Assembly (NCBI RefSeq): GCF_002009175.1
Contig: NZ_CP018047.1
Span: 2,108,001 to 2,172,000, forward strand
Length of the DNA stretch: 64,000 nt
Direction: 5' to 3'
From: Streptomyces niveus
GTDB taxonomy: Bacteria; Actinomycetota; Actinomycetes; Streptomycetales; Streptomycetaceae
Shown here piece after piece: positions 27,030-34,778 of the stretch. Numbering within the stretch: the first letter of the stretch is position 1; each line of letters starts with the position of its first letter. The notes beneath the pieces are model-generated. The model was not told where the DNA came from, did no database searches, and was given only the letters and a program-made list of their open reading frames with translations. Position numbers and translations under genes: made by a program.

Positions 27030-27686
27030 TTACCTGTTCCTCGCGGTGGCCTTCTTGGCGGTGGTCGTGCGCGATGTCGCCTTTCGGGCCGGCGCCTTCT
27101 TGGCGGTCGCCTTCTTGGCCGGGGAGGTCTTCTTGGCCGTGGCCTTCTTGGCCGCGCTCGTCTTCTTGGCGGTGGCCTTCTTGGCGGCCGTGGTCTTCTT
27201 CGTGGCCGTCTTCTTGGCGGTCGAGGTCTTCTTGGCGGCCCTCTTGGCCGTGCCCGCGACCGCGGTCTTCCTGGCAGCGGTCTTCTTCGCCGTCGCCTTC
27301 TTGGCGGTGGCCTTCTTGGCCGCGGCCTTGGCGGTCGTACGGGTGGAAGAACCGCCCGAGAGGCTGCCCTTGGGGGCCTTCTTGACGGCCACGTCGTTCT
27401 TGGGAAGCTTCTTCGAGCCGCTCACCAGGTCCTTGAAGCCCTGTCCGGCGCGGAAACGCGGCACCGACGTCTTCTTGACCCGGACCCGCTCACCCGTCTG
27501 CGGGTTACGCGCGTAACGGGCCGGACGGTCGACCTTCTCGAACGAACCGAAGCCGGTGACGGAGACCCGCTCACCCGCGACGACGGCGCGGACAACAGCG
27601 TCCAGTACCGCGTCGACCGCGTCGGCCGCCTGCTGGCGACCGCCGACCTTGTCCGCAATTGCTTCTACGAGCTGCGCCTTGTTCAC
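27030..27686 (-). CDS. hupS: HupS-type nucleoid protein: HU domain with long lysine-rich tail
   Basis: A 218-residue DNA-binding protein. Residues 1-90 are a canonical HU (MNKAQLVEAIADKVGGRQQA, VSVTGFGSFEKVDRPARYAR, RVRVKKTSVPRFRAGQGFK). Residues about 105-218 are a histone H1-like tail of tandem KKATAKKT/AAKKTSAAKK units. This two-part design is specific to actinobacteria (HupS, mycobacterial HupB). In Streptomyces it is sporulation-associated and helps compact spore chromosomes. The repeated codons make bases 27040-27340 look like a minisatellite. Confidence 0.95.
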   Translation of the reverse strand: MNKAQLVEAIADKVGGRQQAADAVDAVLDAVVRAVVAGERVSVTGFGSFEKVDRPARYARNPQTGERVRVKKTSVPRFRAGQGFKDLVSGSKKLPKNDVAVKKAPKGSLSGGSSTRTTAKAAAKKATAKKATAKKTAARKTAVAGTAKRAAKKTSTAKKTATKKTTAAKKATAKKTSAAKKATAKKTSPAKKATAKKAPARKATSRTTTAKKATARNR

Positions 27687-27748
27687 GTCTTCCCCTTCGG
27701 AGACATTGCCAGAACGAAAGTGTTCAAGCTTTTCCGCACGTTAGGCAG

Positions 27749-27779
27749 ATATATACCGCAAATCAAACACGAAACGGGC
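27749..27779 (-). promoter_or_regulatory. AT-rich promoter-like region of hupS
   Basis: On the minus strand a TATATA-type -10 (about 27755-27750) lies in the most AT-rich stretch of the window, with a weak TTTCGT-like -35 about 18 bases upstream, roughly 65 bases before hupS. Location is supported mainly by the base composition. Confidence 0.4.
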
Positions 27780-27828
27780 TAATCACCCTAGTGCCGCAAC
27801 GAAGTCGACCCTGCGGAGTTCCGCGGCT

Positions 27829-28056
27829 TCAGTCGCCTTCCGGGAATCGACCCTCGTCGAGGTCCTTCATCAAGCGGTCCAGACGACGTGCCGCGTCTAA
27901 GAGATCGTGTTTGGCCGCGGCCGTGATGACCAGCAGCTTCCGGGTCAGCGCCATCCGTACGCCCTCCGGGACTTGCAGTGCGCGCACCCTTGTGTGCGCT
28001 TCCTTGAGTCGGTCGGCGACCACTCCGTAAAGCTCGAGTTGACTGTCGCGTTCCAT
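27829..28056 (-). CDS. Small conserved helical protein, function unknown
   Basis: A 75-residue, strongly helical and charged protein: MERDSQLELYGVVADRLKEA at the start, then VPEGVRMALTRKLLVITAA and a LDRLMKDLDEGRFPEGD end. No known domain is recognised. The ATG at 28056 is the natural start. From memory, a similar small protein is conserved between hup and leuD in streptomycetes. It is transcribed leftward after the leuD terminator. Confidence 0.7.
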   Translation of the reverse strand: MERDSQLELYGVVADRLKEAHTRVRALQVPEGVRMALTRKLLVITAAAKHDLLDAARRLDRLMKDLDEGRFPEGD

Positions 28057-28112
28057 GCACAGATTGTGCCATCTGGGGCGAGTTGTCGCCCGGCGGGGTC
28101 TCAACAAGGCAC

Positions 28113-28142
28113 TGCGCCCCCTACCGGGAGGCAGGGGGCGCA
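28113..28142 (-). terminator. leuCD terminator
   Basis: A 10-bp perfect stem, TGCGCCCCCT (28113-28122) and AGGGGGCGCA (28133-28142), with a 10-base loop, 18 bases after the leuD stop. Confidence 0.7.
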
Positions 28143-28160
28143 GGTGGGGAAAAGCGCTGA

Positions 28161-28769
28161 TCAGACGGCAATTGTGCGGGGTTTGAAGGACGGCCGGGAG
28201 GCTTCGTACGTAACGATGTCCGCTTCGTTCTTCAGGGTGAGACCGATGTCGTCGAGGCCGTTGAGGAGCCTCCAGCGGGCGTTCTCGTCCAGCTCGAAAT
28301 CGGCGGTCACCGTTGCTCCGTCGGGGCCCTCGGCACGCACCTGACGCGCTTCGAGGTCCACCGTCACGGTGGCGGTCGGATGGGCCTCGGTCAGCTCCCA
28401 GAGGTGGTCGACGACGCGCTGCTCCAGAACGACCGTCAGCAGACCGTTCTTGAGGGAGTTGCCGCGGAAGATGTCGGCGAACCGCGAGGAGATGACGGCG
28501 CGGAAACCGAAGTTCTGCAGCGCCCACACGGCGTGTTCGCGTGAGGAACCGGTTCCGAAGTCGGATCCGGCGACCAGGACCGAGGCGCCCTGCCGCTCGG
28601 GCCGGTTGAGAACGAAGTCCGGGTCCTTGCGCCAGGCCTCGAACAGCCCGTCCTCGAAGCCGTCGCGCGTGACCTTCTTCAGCCAGTGGGCCGGAATGAT
28701 CTGGTCGGTGTCGACGTTGCTGCGGCGCAGCGGGACGGCCCGGCCGGTGTGTGTGGTGAAAGCGTCCAT
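28161..28769 (-). CDS. leuD: 3-isopropylmalate dehydratase small subunit
   Basis: The swivelling domain of isopropylmalate isomerase in leucine synthesis, about 200 residues. Signature: [36 protein letters not shown] and [16 protein letters not shown]. The ATG at 28769 lies five bases after the leuC stop, so the two subunits are co-translated from one operon. NdgR is the expected regulator. Confidence 0.96.
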   Translation of the reverse strand: MDAFTTHTGRAVPLRRSNVDTDQIIPAHWLKKVTRDGFEDGLFEAWRKDPDFVLNRPERQGASVLVAGSDFGTGSSREHAVWALQNFGFRAVISSRFADIFRGNSLKNGLLTVVLEQRVVDHLWELTEAHPTATVTVDLEARQVRAEGPDGATVTADFELDENARWRLLNGLDDIGLTLKNEADIVTYEASRPSFKPRTIAV

Positions 28770-28774
28770 GGCGC

Positions 28775-30199
28775 TCAGGCCTCCACGGGGGTGCGGGTGT
28801 CGGACAGGTCGGCGGGCGAGGCCAGGTGGCCCAGCACCGCGGTCGCGGCGGCCACCTGCGGTGAGACGAGGTGGGTGCGGCCGCCCTTGCCCTGCCTGCC
28901 CTCGAAGTTGCGGTTCGAGGTGGACGCGGAGCGCTCGCCGGGCGCCAGTTGGTCGGGGTTCATGCCCAGACACATCGAACAGCCCGCGTGCCGCCACTCG
29001 GCGCCCGCGCCGGTGAAGACCTTGTCCAGGCCCTCCTCGACGGCCTGGAGCGCGACCCGTACGGAGCCCGGGACCACCAGCATCCTTACGCCGTCGGCGA
29101 CTTTGCGGCCGTCCAGGATCGAGGCGACCGAGCGCAGGTCCTCGATACGCCCGTTGGTGCACGAACCTACGAAGACGGTGTCCACCGTGATGTCGCGCAG
29201 CGCCTGCCCGGCGGTCAACCCCATGTATTCCAGGGCCTTTTCGGCGGCCAGGCGCTCCGAGGCGTCCTCGTACGAAGCGGGGTCGGGGACATGCGTCGAC
29301 AGCGGCGCGCCCTGGCCGGGGTTGGTGCCCCAGGTGACGAACGGGGCCAGTTCCGTGGCGTCGATGAAGACCTCGGCGTCGAAGACGGCGTCGTCGTCGG
29401 TGCGCAGCGTCGACCAGTACTCGACCGCGGCGTCCCAGTCGGCTCCCTCGGGGGCGTGGTCGCGGCCCCGGAGATAGTCGAAGGTGATCTGGTCCGGGGC
29501 GATCATGCCCGCCCTGGCACCGGCCTCGATGGACATGTTGCAGATGGTCATTCGGGCCTCCATCGAGAGCTTCTCGATGGCGGAGCCGCGGTATTCGAGG
29601 ATGTAGCCCTGGCCACCGCCGGTGCCGATGCGGGCGATGACGGCGAGGATCAGGTCCTTGGCCGTGACGTCGGCGGGCAGTTCGCCCTCGACGGTGATGG
29701 CCATGGTGCGGGGGCGGGCCAGCGGCAGCGTCTGGGTGGCGAGGACGTGCTCGACCTGACTGGTGCCGATACCGAAGGCCAGCGCTCCGAAGGCGCCGTG
29801 GGTCGAGGTGTGGCTGTCGCCGCACACGACGGTGGTGCCGGGCTGGGTCAGTCCCAGCTGCGGACCCACGACATGGACGACGCCCTGCTCGACGTCGCCG
29901 AGCGGGTGCAGCCGTACGCCGAAGTCCGCGCAGTTCTTGCGCAGCGTCTCCAGCTGGACGCGCGAGACGGGGTCGGCGATCGGCTTGTCGATGTCGAGCG
30001 TCGGGGTGTTGTGGTCCTCGGTCGCGATGGTGAGGTCGAGCCGCCGCACCTGCCGGCCGTTCTGACGGAGGCCGTCGAAGGCCTGCGGGCTCGTCACCTC
30101 GTGCAGCAGGTGCAGATCGATGAAGAGAAGGTCGGGCTCGCCCTCGGCGCGCCGGACGACATGATCGTCCCAGACCTTCTCCGCGAGTGTCCTACCCAT
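28775..30199 (-). CDS. leuC: 3-isopropylmalate dehydratase large subunit
   Basis: The aconitase-type catalytic subunit, 474 residues, isomerising 2- to 3-isopropylmalate. The [4Fe-4S] ligands are visible as Cys in [14 protein letters not shown] and the two Cys of [12 protein letters not shown]. Also [20 protein letters not shown]. The ATG at 30199 opens [15 protein letters not shown]; a frame to 30268 adds unlikely sequence. Divergent from ndgR, with an operator-like palindrome between. Confidence 0.97.
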   Translation of the reverse strand: MGRTLAEKVWDDHVVRRAEGEPDLLFIDLHLLHEVTSPQAFDGLRQNGRQVRRLDLTIATEDHNTPTLDIDKPIADPVSRVQLETLRKNCADFGVRLHPLGDVEQGVVHVVGPQLGLTQPGTTVVCGDSHTSTHGAFGALAFGIGTSQVEHVLATQTLPLARPRTMAITVEGELPADVTAKDLILAVIARIGTGGGQGYILEYRGSAIEKLSMEARMTICNMSIEAGARAGMIAPDQITFDYLRGRDHAPEGADWDAAVEYWSTLRTDDDAVFDAEVFIDATELAPFVTWGTNPGQGAPLSTHVPDPASYEDASERLAAEKALEYMGLTAGQALRDITVDTVFVGSCTNGRIEDLRSVASILDGRKVADGVRMLVVPGSVRVALQAVEEGLDKVFTGAGAEWRHAGCSMCLGMNPDQLAPGERSASTSNRNFEGRQGKGGRTHLVSPQVAAATAVLGHLASPADLSDTRTPVEA

Positions 30200-30347
30200 C
30201 GCTTTCCCTTCGGCCGGCAGCGCCGCCGGCAGTCCTGGAGATATGTGGGGCCCACGCCGGTGTCCCACGTGCCCGCGTCGGCTGCGAACCCGGTTCGTGT
30301 ACGGGCCCGTCCCTACAGGTTGGCAAGTTCCTCGGAAAATTGAACTT

Positions 30348-30368
30348 GCGTTTCACAGAGTGAGACGC
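30348..30368. promoter_or_regulatory. Candidate NdgR operator between ndgR and leuCD
   Basis: GCGTTTCAC (30348-30356) and GTGAGACGC (30360-30368) form an inverted repeat with a 3-base centre and one mismatch, 12 bases before the ndgR ATG. Its position in the divergent gap of an IclR-type regulator and its known target genes suggests autoregulation and leuCD control. Confidence 0.5.
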
Positions 30369-30380
30369 GAGTATCGTTGC

Positions 30381-31097
30381 ATGGACAACTCTAGCGGCGT
30401 CGGCGTTCTCGACAAGGCGGCTCTGGTACTGAGCGCCCTGGAGTCCGGTCCGGCCACCCTCGCCGGGCTGGTCGCTGCGACCGGGCTCGCACGGCCCACG
30501 GCACACCGGCTGGCCGTGGCCCTGGAACACCACCGGATGGTGGCGAGGGACATGCAGGGCCGGTTCATCCTCGGCCCGCGGCTCGCGGAGCTGGCCGCGG
30601 CGGCCGGCGAGGACCGCCTGCTGGCGACGGCCGGACCGGTGCTCACACATCTGCGCGATGTGACCGGGGAGAGCGCCCAGCTCTACCGGCGCCAGGGCGA
30701 CATGCGGATCTGCGTGGCCGCCGCGGAGCGGCTGTCCGGTCTGCGGGACACGGTGCCCGTCGGCTCCACGCTCACGATGAAGGCGGGCTCGTCCGCGCAG
30801 ATCCTGATGGCCTGGGAGGAGCCGGAGCGGCTGCACCGGGGCCTCCAGGGGGCGCGGTTCACGGCGACGGCGCTCTCGGGCGTACGGCGGCGGGGCTGGG
30901 CCCAGTCGATCGGTGAGCGCGAGCCGGGCGTGGCCTCGGTCTCGGCGCCGGTGCGCGGGCCGTCGAACCGGGTCGTCGCGGCGGTCTCCGTGTCCGGTCC
31001 GATCGAGCGGCTCAGCCGGCACCCGGGCCGGATGCACGCCCAGGCGATCATCGACGCGGCGGGCCGGCTGTCGGAGGCGCTGCGCCGCACCAGCTGA
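30381..31097 (+). CDS. ndgR: IclR-family amino-acid metabolism regulator NdgR
   Basis: A 238-residue IclR-type protein: winged helix at residues 5-65 (VLDKAALVLSALESGPATLA, LARPTAHRLAVALEHHRMV) and a C-terminal effector domain (SAQLYRRQGDMRICVAAAER to AVSVSGPIERLS). The sequence and its divergence from leuCD identify it as NdgR of Streptomyces (AreB/LeuR-like in other actinobacteria), which controls leucine and other amino-acid genes and affects antibiotic output. Confidence 0.92.
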   Translation: MDNSSGVGVLDKAALVLSALESGPATLAGLVAATGLARPTAHRLAVALEHHRMVARDMQGRFILGPRLAELAAAAGEDRLLATAGPVLTHLRDVTGESAQLYRRQGDMRICVAAAERLSGLRDTVPVGSTLTMKAGSSAQILMAWEEPERLHRGLQGARFTATALSGVRRRGWAQSIGEREPGVASVSAPVRGPSNRVVAAVSVSGPIERLSRHPGRMHAQAIIDAAGRLSEALRRTS

Positions 31098-31284
31098 GTC
31101 CGCGCCGTCACGCGGAGTCGCACGCCGGGACCTGGCGTCGCGGGGCCGCCGCCGTACGCCGCGAACGGCCCAACTCCGCCCCGTACGCCGCGGAGTTCGC
31201 GCGCCCGCGAGGTCCTGTGCAGCGCGGGTGTACGGAGCGCGCGCGGAGTTCCCGGCCTGATCAGTGCGCTCGGAGTGCTCGGAT

Positions 31285-31767
31285 CTACGAGCCGAGGCGG
31301 TCGGCCGCGCGCTCGCCGCGGCGGCCGACGGGGACGACTCCCGTGGCCTCGGCGAGGCCGAAGGCCGGCATGTTGATGTAGACGTTCTCGTACGAGCCGG
31401 CCGGGACGACGTACGTCTCGTGCCAGAAGCCGACCTTGCCCTTGCCGGCACGGAGGCGGCGGTTGAACGCCGCCCACGCGGGGCGGTGCTCACCGTCCCG
31501 CGCGGAGGCGTACGCGAGCAGCTTCTCCTTCGAGTCCCAGTACTGGACGACGTAGAACACCCGCGGGAAGCCCAGTAGCGGCTGGAAGCCGATGAGCCCG
31601 CTCTCCTTGTCCCGCGACAGCTCCTTGAGCATTCTCGGCATGGCCGTGAACACCGGCCACCAGCTGTGCAGGGCACGGAAGTTGTTGATCCGCATCCCGA
31701 TGACGAAGACGACGACGTCGCCCTCGGCGTCCGCGGTCATCCGGCCCTCGATCACCTTCGTACCCAT
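31285..31767 (-). CDS. DUF4188 protein
   Basis: A 160-residue protein of the DUF4188 family: VVVFVIGMRINNFRALHSWW, MPRMLKELSRDKESGLIGFQ, YYxxQYWDS-like VVQYWDSKEKLLAYA and FWHETYVVPAGSYENVYINM. The fold is probably a ferredoxin-like dimeric alpha/beta barrel similar to monooxygenases; activity is unknown. The ATG at 31767 follows AGGGGGAA. It is divergent from the MerR gene, with the large palindrome between, so the MerR protein is its likely regulator. Confidence 0.85.
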   Translation of the reverse strand: MGTKVIEGRMTADAEGDVVVFVIGMRINNFRALHSWWPVFTAMPRMLKELSRDKESGLIGFQPLLGFPRVFYVVQYWDSKEKLLAYASARDGEHRPAWAAFNRRLRAGKGKVGFWHETYVVPAGSYENVYINMPAFGLAEATGVVPVGRRGERAADRLGS

Positions 31768-31822
31768 GACGTTCCCCCTGCTTCCGGCCGCACGGCGGCG
31801 GCGGTACGGGCGGCGACTCTCA

Positions 31823-31866
31823 TTGGAGAGTGCCACTATCCATGATTGGATAGTGGCACTCTCCAA
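31823..31866. promoter_or_regulatory. 44-bp palindrome, candidate MerR operator
   Basis: Two 20-base arms (31823-31842 and 31847-31866) are perfectly complementary around TGAT. Each arm also contains the near-palindrome AGTGCCACT/AGTGGCACT, so two protein dimers could bind. It lies between divergent DUF4188 and merR genes, 17 bases before merR. Confidence 0.75.
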
Positions 31867-31883
31867 AGGAAGGTGCAAGCGGT

Positions 31884-32549
31884 ATGCGCATGGCGGAGCT
31901 GAGCGAACGCAGTGGGATACCCACCGCCACGATCAAGTACTACCTGCGGGAGGGGCTGCTCAGGCCGGGCCACCGGGTCACCGCGACGCAGTCCACGTAC
32001 GACGACGGGCATCTGCGCCGGCTGCGCCTCGTGCGCGCGCTGATCCAGGTGGGCCGGATGCCGGTCGCCACGGCGCGCGAGGTCCTGACTGCCATCGAGG
32101 ACGAGTCCATCGACCACCACAGGCGCCTGGGTGCCGCGATCAGGGCGCTGCCCAACGACGGGGCGCTGGACGCCGCGTTCGACGCCGGCGAACTGGACGA
32201 GGAGACGGAGTCCGCGCGGCGCCGGGCCGAGGAGCTGTTCGCGGAGCTGGGCTGGACGCACGCGGCAGAGGTGGGGGCCTCGGAAGCCGCGTACCGCGTC
32301 CTGGTGGGCGCGATCGCCGGGCTGTCCAGGACGGGGTATCCGTGCGAGCTGACGGACCTGTTGCCGTACGGGCGGCTCGCCGACCGGCTCGGGGTCACCG
32401 ACATCGACATGGTGGAGCGGTACGGGGACCCGTACGAGCAGGTGGAGGCGGCGGTCGCGCTGACCGTGCTGTACGAACCGGTGCTGCTCAGCCTGCGCCG
32501 GCTCGCGGAGGCCGAGGAGTCCAACCGGCGCTACAGTCCGGGGAATTGA
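31884..32549 (+). CDS. MerR-family transcriptional regulator
   Basis: A 221-residue regulator. The N-terminal winged helix reads MRMAELSERSGIPTATIKYY then LREGLLRPGHR and RRLRLVRALIQVGRMPVATA, a clear MerR head. The remaining 130 residues form an unassigned helical effector domain (ELDEETESARRRAEELFAEL, DLLPYGRLADRLG, VALTVLYEPVLLSLRRL). No conserved cysteines for metal sensing are seen, so the signal is probably organic. It likely represses or activates DUF4188 and itself through the 44-bp palindrome. Confidence 0.9.
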   Translation: MRMAELSERSGIPTATIKYYLREGLLRPGHRVTATQSTYDDGHLRRLRLVRALIQVGRMPVATAREVLTAIEDESIDHHRRLGAAIRALPNDGALDAAFDAGELDEETESARRRAEELFAELGWTHAAEVGASEAAYRVLVGAIAGLSRTGYPCELTDLLPYGRLADRLGVTDIDMVERYGDPYEQVEAAVALTVLYEPVLLSLRRLAEAEESNRRYSPGN

Positions 32550-32597
32550 GCGCATCGAGTGTGTCGAGCGCGGTTCGTGCGGTTCGGAACAGAAGAA

Positions 32598-32624
32598 GAG
32601 GCCCTCCGCGATGCGGAGGGCCTC
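32598..32624. terminator. Terminator shared by merR and the tRNA cluster
   Basis: A 12-bp perfect stem (GAGGCCCTCCGC and its complement) with a 3-base loop. On the minus strand it is followed by TTCTTCTGTT, so it fits best as the end of the leftward tRNA operon; it also follows merR. Confidence 0.75.
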
Positions 32625-32633
32625 GTCGTCACG

Positions 32634-32706
32634 TACCCCCGACCGGATTCGAACCGGCGCTACCGCCTTGAGAGGGCGGCGTGCTAGGCCGCTACACAAC
32701 GGGGGC
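32634..32706 (-). tRNA. tRNA-Glu (CTC), copy nearest merR
   Basis: A 73-nt cloverleaf beginning GCCCCCG, anticodon loop CTCTCAA, T-loop TTCGAAT, ending in GGGGGTA with a G1-U72 pair. No CCA is encoded. Identical to the two other tRNA-Glu genes here. Confidence 0.96.
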
Positions 32707-32726
32707 CTGTGGATGGAGCGTTGAAG

Positions 32727-32798
32727 CTGGGCTACCAGGACTCGAACCTAGAACAACGGAACCAGAAACCGTCGTGTTGCCAATTACACCATAGCCCA
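32727..32798 (-). tRNA. tRNA-Gln (CTG), copy 1
   Basis: A 72-nt cloverleaf with acceptor TGGGCTA/TAGCCCA, anticodon loop TTCTGGT and T-loop TTCGAGT. It differs from the second tRNA-Gln gene at three positions, two of them in the variable-loop/anticodon-stem region. CCA is not encoded. Confidence 0.94.
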
Positions 32799-32824
32799 AG
32801 GGTGGTTCAGACTTGCCTACTGCG

Positions 32825-32897
32825 TACCCCCGACCGGATTCGAACCGGCGCTACCGCCTTGAGAGGGCGGCGTGCTAGGCCGCTACACAACGGGGGC
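32825..32897 (-). tRNA. tRNA-Glu (CTC), middle copy
   Basis: Same 73-nt sequence as the copy at 32634-32706, anticodon CTC, CCA not encoded. Separated from its neighbours by gaps of 26 and 61 bases, consistent with one precursor transcript. Confidence 0.96.
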
Positions 32898-32958
32898 CCT
32901 AGCGATCCTGCATCGACATGTCCGGGTGCGACCCGAAGAAATCGGAGAGAAGGATCTG

Positions 32959-33031
32959 TACCCCCGACCGGATTCGAACCGGCGCTACCGCCTTGAGAGG
33001 GCGGCGTGCTAGGCCGCTACACAACGGGGGC
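32959..33031 (-). tRNA. tRNA-Glu (CTC), third copy
   Basis: Identical 73-nt tRNA-Glu with anticodon CTC. It follows the leading tRNA-Gln by 19 bases in the direction of transcription. Confidence 0.96.
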
Positions 33032-33050
33032 GTTGCAGAAGAACTCTGCG

Positions 33051-33122
33051 CTGGGCTACCAGGACTCGAACCTAGACTAACGGAACCAGAAACCGTCGTG
33101 CTGCCAATTACACCATAGCCCA
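33051..33122 (-). tRNA. tRNA-Gln (CTG), copy 2 (first in the transcript)
   Basis: A 72-nt tRNA-Gln with anticodon CTG. It is first in the leftward order Gln-Glu-Glu-Gln-Glu. Compared with copy 1 it has three substitutions. Confidence 0.94.
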
Positions 33123-33131
33123 CCAAAACTC

Positions 33132-33151
33132 AACCCCCTGTGTGGGGGGTT
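33132..33151. terminator. AACCCCC/GGGGGTT hairpin ahead of the tRNA cluster
   Basis: A 7-bp stem with a 6-base loop. A T-rich tail lies on the plus side and a shorter one on the minus side. It may end the leftward HAD-hydrolase transcript before the tRNA operon; the better T tract on the opposite strand makes its direction uncertain. Confidence 0.4.
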
Positions 33152-33212
33152 TTGTTTGGGTTTGCGCCCTCCGGTCAGACCGTGCGGTCTCTCGGGCGGC
33201 GCAGGAAGAACA

Positions 33213-33935
33213 TTACCCGATGGGAGACGGCGCTCCAAAACGAGTATCACCGCGCAGCAGGGCGGGCAGGCGGTCCAGATCGTTGATCGTCACGAGTTCG
33301 GGACGCCCGCCGAGCCGTCCCCGGTCGAGCCAGACCGCGGCAAGTCCGGCGGCGGTGGCACCGCCGGCGTCGATGTCCGGTTCGTTCCCCACGTAGACGA
33401 CCTCGGCCGGGTCGAGTTCCAGGGCGTCGCACGCCGCGTGGAAGGCGGCGGCGTCGGGCTTGGAGACACCGAGTTCGGCGGCGCACAGGACCGTCTCGAA
33501 GTAGTCCAGTACGCCGAGGGTGCGGAGCTTGCGTTCCTGGTTGTGGAGGCTCGAATTGGACAGCACGGCCTGACGGTAGTCGGGGGCCAGCGAGTCCAGG
33601 GCGGCGAGGGCGTCGGGGAAGAGCTTCCAGGCGGACTCGTAGTGCGCGACGTAGCGGTCGAACCAGGCGTCGGCGGCGGTGTCGTCGAGCGCCTCCGTAC
33701 CAAGGAACTGCCTGACGCGGTCGCGTCGCTGTCCTTGGAAGGTCGTCTCTCCGTCGGCGAACCGCAGCCAGTGGACATCGGTGATCTCACGCCAGTGCGC
33801 CAGGGCCCGCTCGACGGTGGTGAAGCGGTCGGCGAGCCCTTCGGCCGCGAGATGGAGCCGCATACCGGCGCGGTCGGCGGTGGTGTAGTCGAAGAGGGTG
33901 TCGTCGATGTCCCAGACGACGGCGCGGATCGGCAT
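33213..33935 (-). CDS. HAD-superfamily hydrolase
   Basis: A 240-residue haloacid dehalogenase-type phosphatase. Motif I is VVWDIDDTLFDYT with the nucleophile and acid/base aspartates, motif II is VLSNSS, the conserved Lys is in GVSKPDAAAFHAACDA and motif III is VVYVGNEPDIDAGGA. The helical cap (about residues 20-95) suggests subfamily I and a small phosphorylated substrate, not identifiable here. The ATG at 33935 begins MPIRAVVWD. It follows the lipoprotein gene by 38 bases in the same direction. Confidence 0.92.
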   Translation of the reverse strand: MPIRAVVWDIDDTLFDYTTADRAGMRLHLAAEGLADRFTTVERALAHWREITDVHWLRFADGETTFQGQRRDRVRQFLGTEALDDTAADAWFDRYVAHYESAWKLFPDALAALDSLAPDYRQAVLSNSSLHNQERKLRTLGVLDYFETVLCAAELGVSKPDAAAFHAACDALELDPAEVVYVGNEPDIDAGGATAAGLAAVWLDRGRLGGRPELVTINDLDRLPALLRGDTRFGAPSPIG

Positions 33936-33973
33936 ACCGGTCACGGTAGCGGCTGCGTCGACCGCCTCGGGGC

Positions 33974-34639
33974 TCAGCTCGCGCGCAGGGTCTTCCTGGC
34001 CAGTTCGAAGGCGGGGAGCATGGCGTCGTGTTCCGCGCTGTCCAGGCCGCCGAGATGGATCAGGGCCACTCCCTTGGGGGTGGTGACCGCCAGGGCCCGT
34101 TCCTTCTTCGACTCCTCCAGCACCTCGCTGGTGGTGATGTAGCCGACCTCCGCCGCGGGCAGGGAGCCGGCCTTCGTCTCGCGGTACTCGGCGTCGCTGG
34201 CGGTCTTGTCCGCCGCCACGAACGCTTCGAGGACCTCGCGCGGCGTGGACTCGGTGGTGTCCGCGATCCAGACACGGAGGTAGCCGATGTTGCCCGCCGG
34301 CTTCGCGTCGATCTCGCAGGCCATCTCCACCGGGCCCTGCCGGGCCAGCTCCGCGAGCGCGGCGTCGGCGGCGGCGTCGATCTCGACCGCTTCCGCCGTC
34401 CACTTCGCGGCGAGCGCGAAGGTCACGGGCAGGGCGCACGGGGATCCGGCGGCGCCGATCGTCCCGCCTTTCTCCGCCTGCTTCGCGGCGTCACCGGCGG
34501 GCGACGACGCGGCGTCCGCCCGGTCGCCGCCCTTGCGGTCGGCCCCGGAGCCCGGGTCCGTGTCCGGGTCCGACGAGCACCCGGTCACCAGGGCGATCAG
34601 CAGCATCGCCGGGACGCTTCTTCGTATCAACTTCCGCAC
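33974..34639 (-). CDS. Predicted lipoprotein, function unknown
   Basis: A 221-residue protein with a signal peptide (RRSVPAMLLIALVTGCSS) and a classic LVTGC lipobox. An acidic Ala/Ser/Gly linker of about 45 residues precedes a folded C-terminal domain (CALPVTFALAAKWTAEAVEI, NIGYLRVWIADTTESTPREV, KKERALAVTTPKGVALIHLG). The pattern resembles Streptomyces lipoproteins of unknown role. The GTG at 34639 has GGGGGA upstream. It lies between gltX and the HAD gene, all leftward. Confidence 0.82.
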   Translation of the reverse strand: MRKLIRRSVPAMLLIALVTGCSSDPDTDPGSGADRKGGDRADAASSPAGDAAKQAEKGGTIGAAGSPCALPVTFALAAKWTAEAVEIDAAADAALAELARQGPVEMACEIDAKPAGNIGYLRVWIADTTESTPREVLEAFVAADKTASDAEYRETKAGSLPAAEVGYITTSEVLEESKKERALAVTTPKGVALIHLGGLDSAEHDAMLPAFELARKTLRAS

Positions 34640-34730
34640 CGTTGTCCCCCGTTGTTCTTGTGAAGCGTGGACGTGGACCCGGCGGCGTCCGGCCGCCGGG
34701 CCCACGTGTCGTACCGATCGGATGGTGCTC

Positions 34731-34778
34731 GCGCGTCAGCGCGTCGGCGCGTCAGCGCCTCGGCGCGTCGGCGCGTCG
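34731..34778. repeat. Six tandem 8-bp repeats at the 3' end of gltX
   Basis: Consecutive units are GCGCGTCA, GCGCGTCG, GCGCGTCA, GCGCCTCG, GCGCGTCG and GCGCGTCG. The array abuts the gltX stop codon and lies in its 3' untranslated region. No hairpin is obvious; unit number may vary between strains. Confidence 0.85.

Noticed and set aside
27040..27340. Regular CTTCTTGGC repeats that could be taken for a CRISPR or minisatellite
   Set aside because: They encode the Lys/Ala repeats of the HupS tail, in frame; no spacers and no cas genes.
32634..33122. tRNA cluster as a possible integration (att) site
   Set aside because: No integrase, no excisionase and no direct repeat of a tRNA 3' end outside the cluster; the repeats are the intact tRNA genes.
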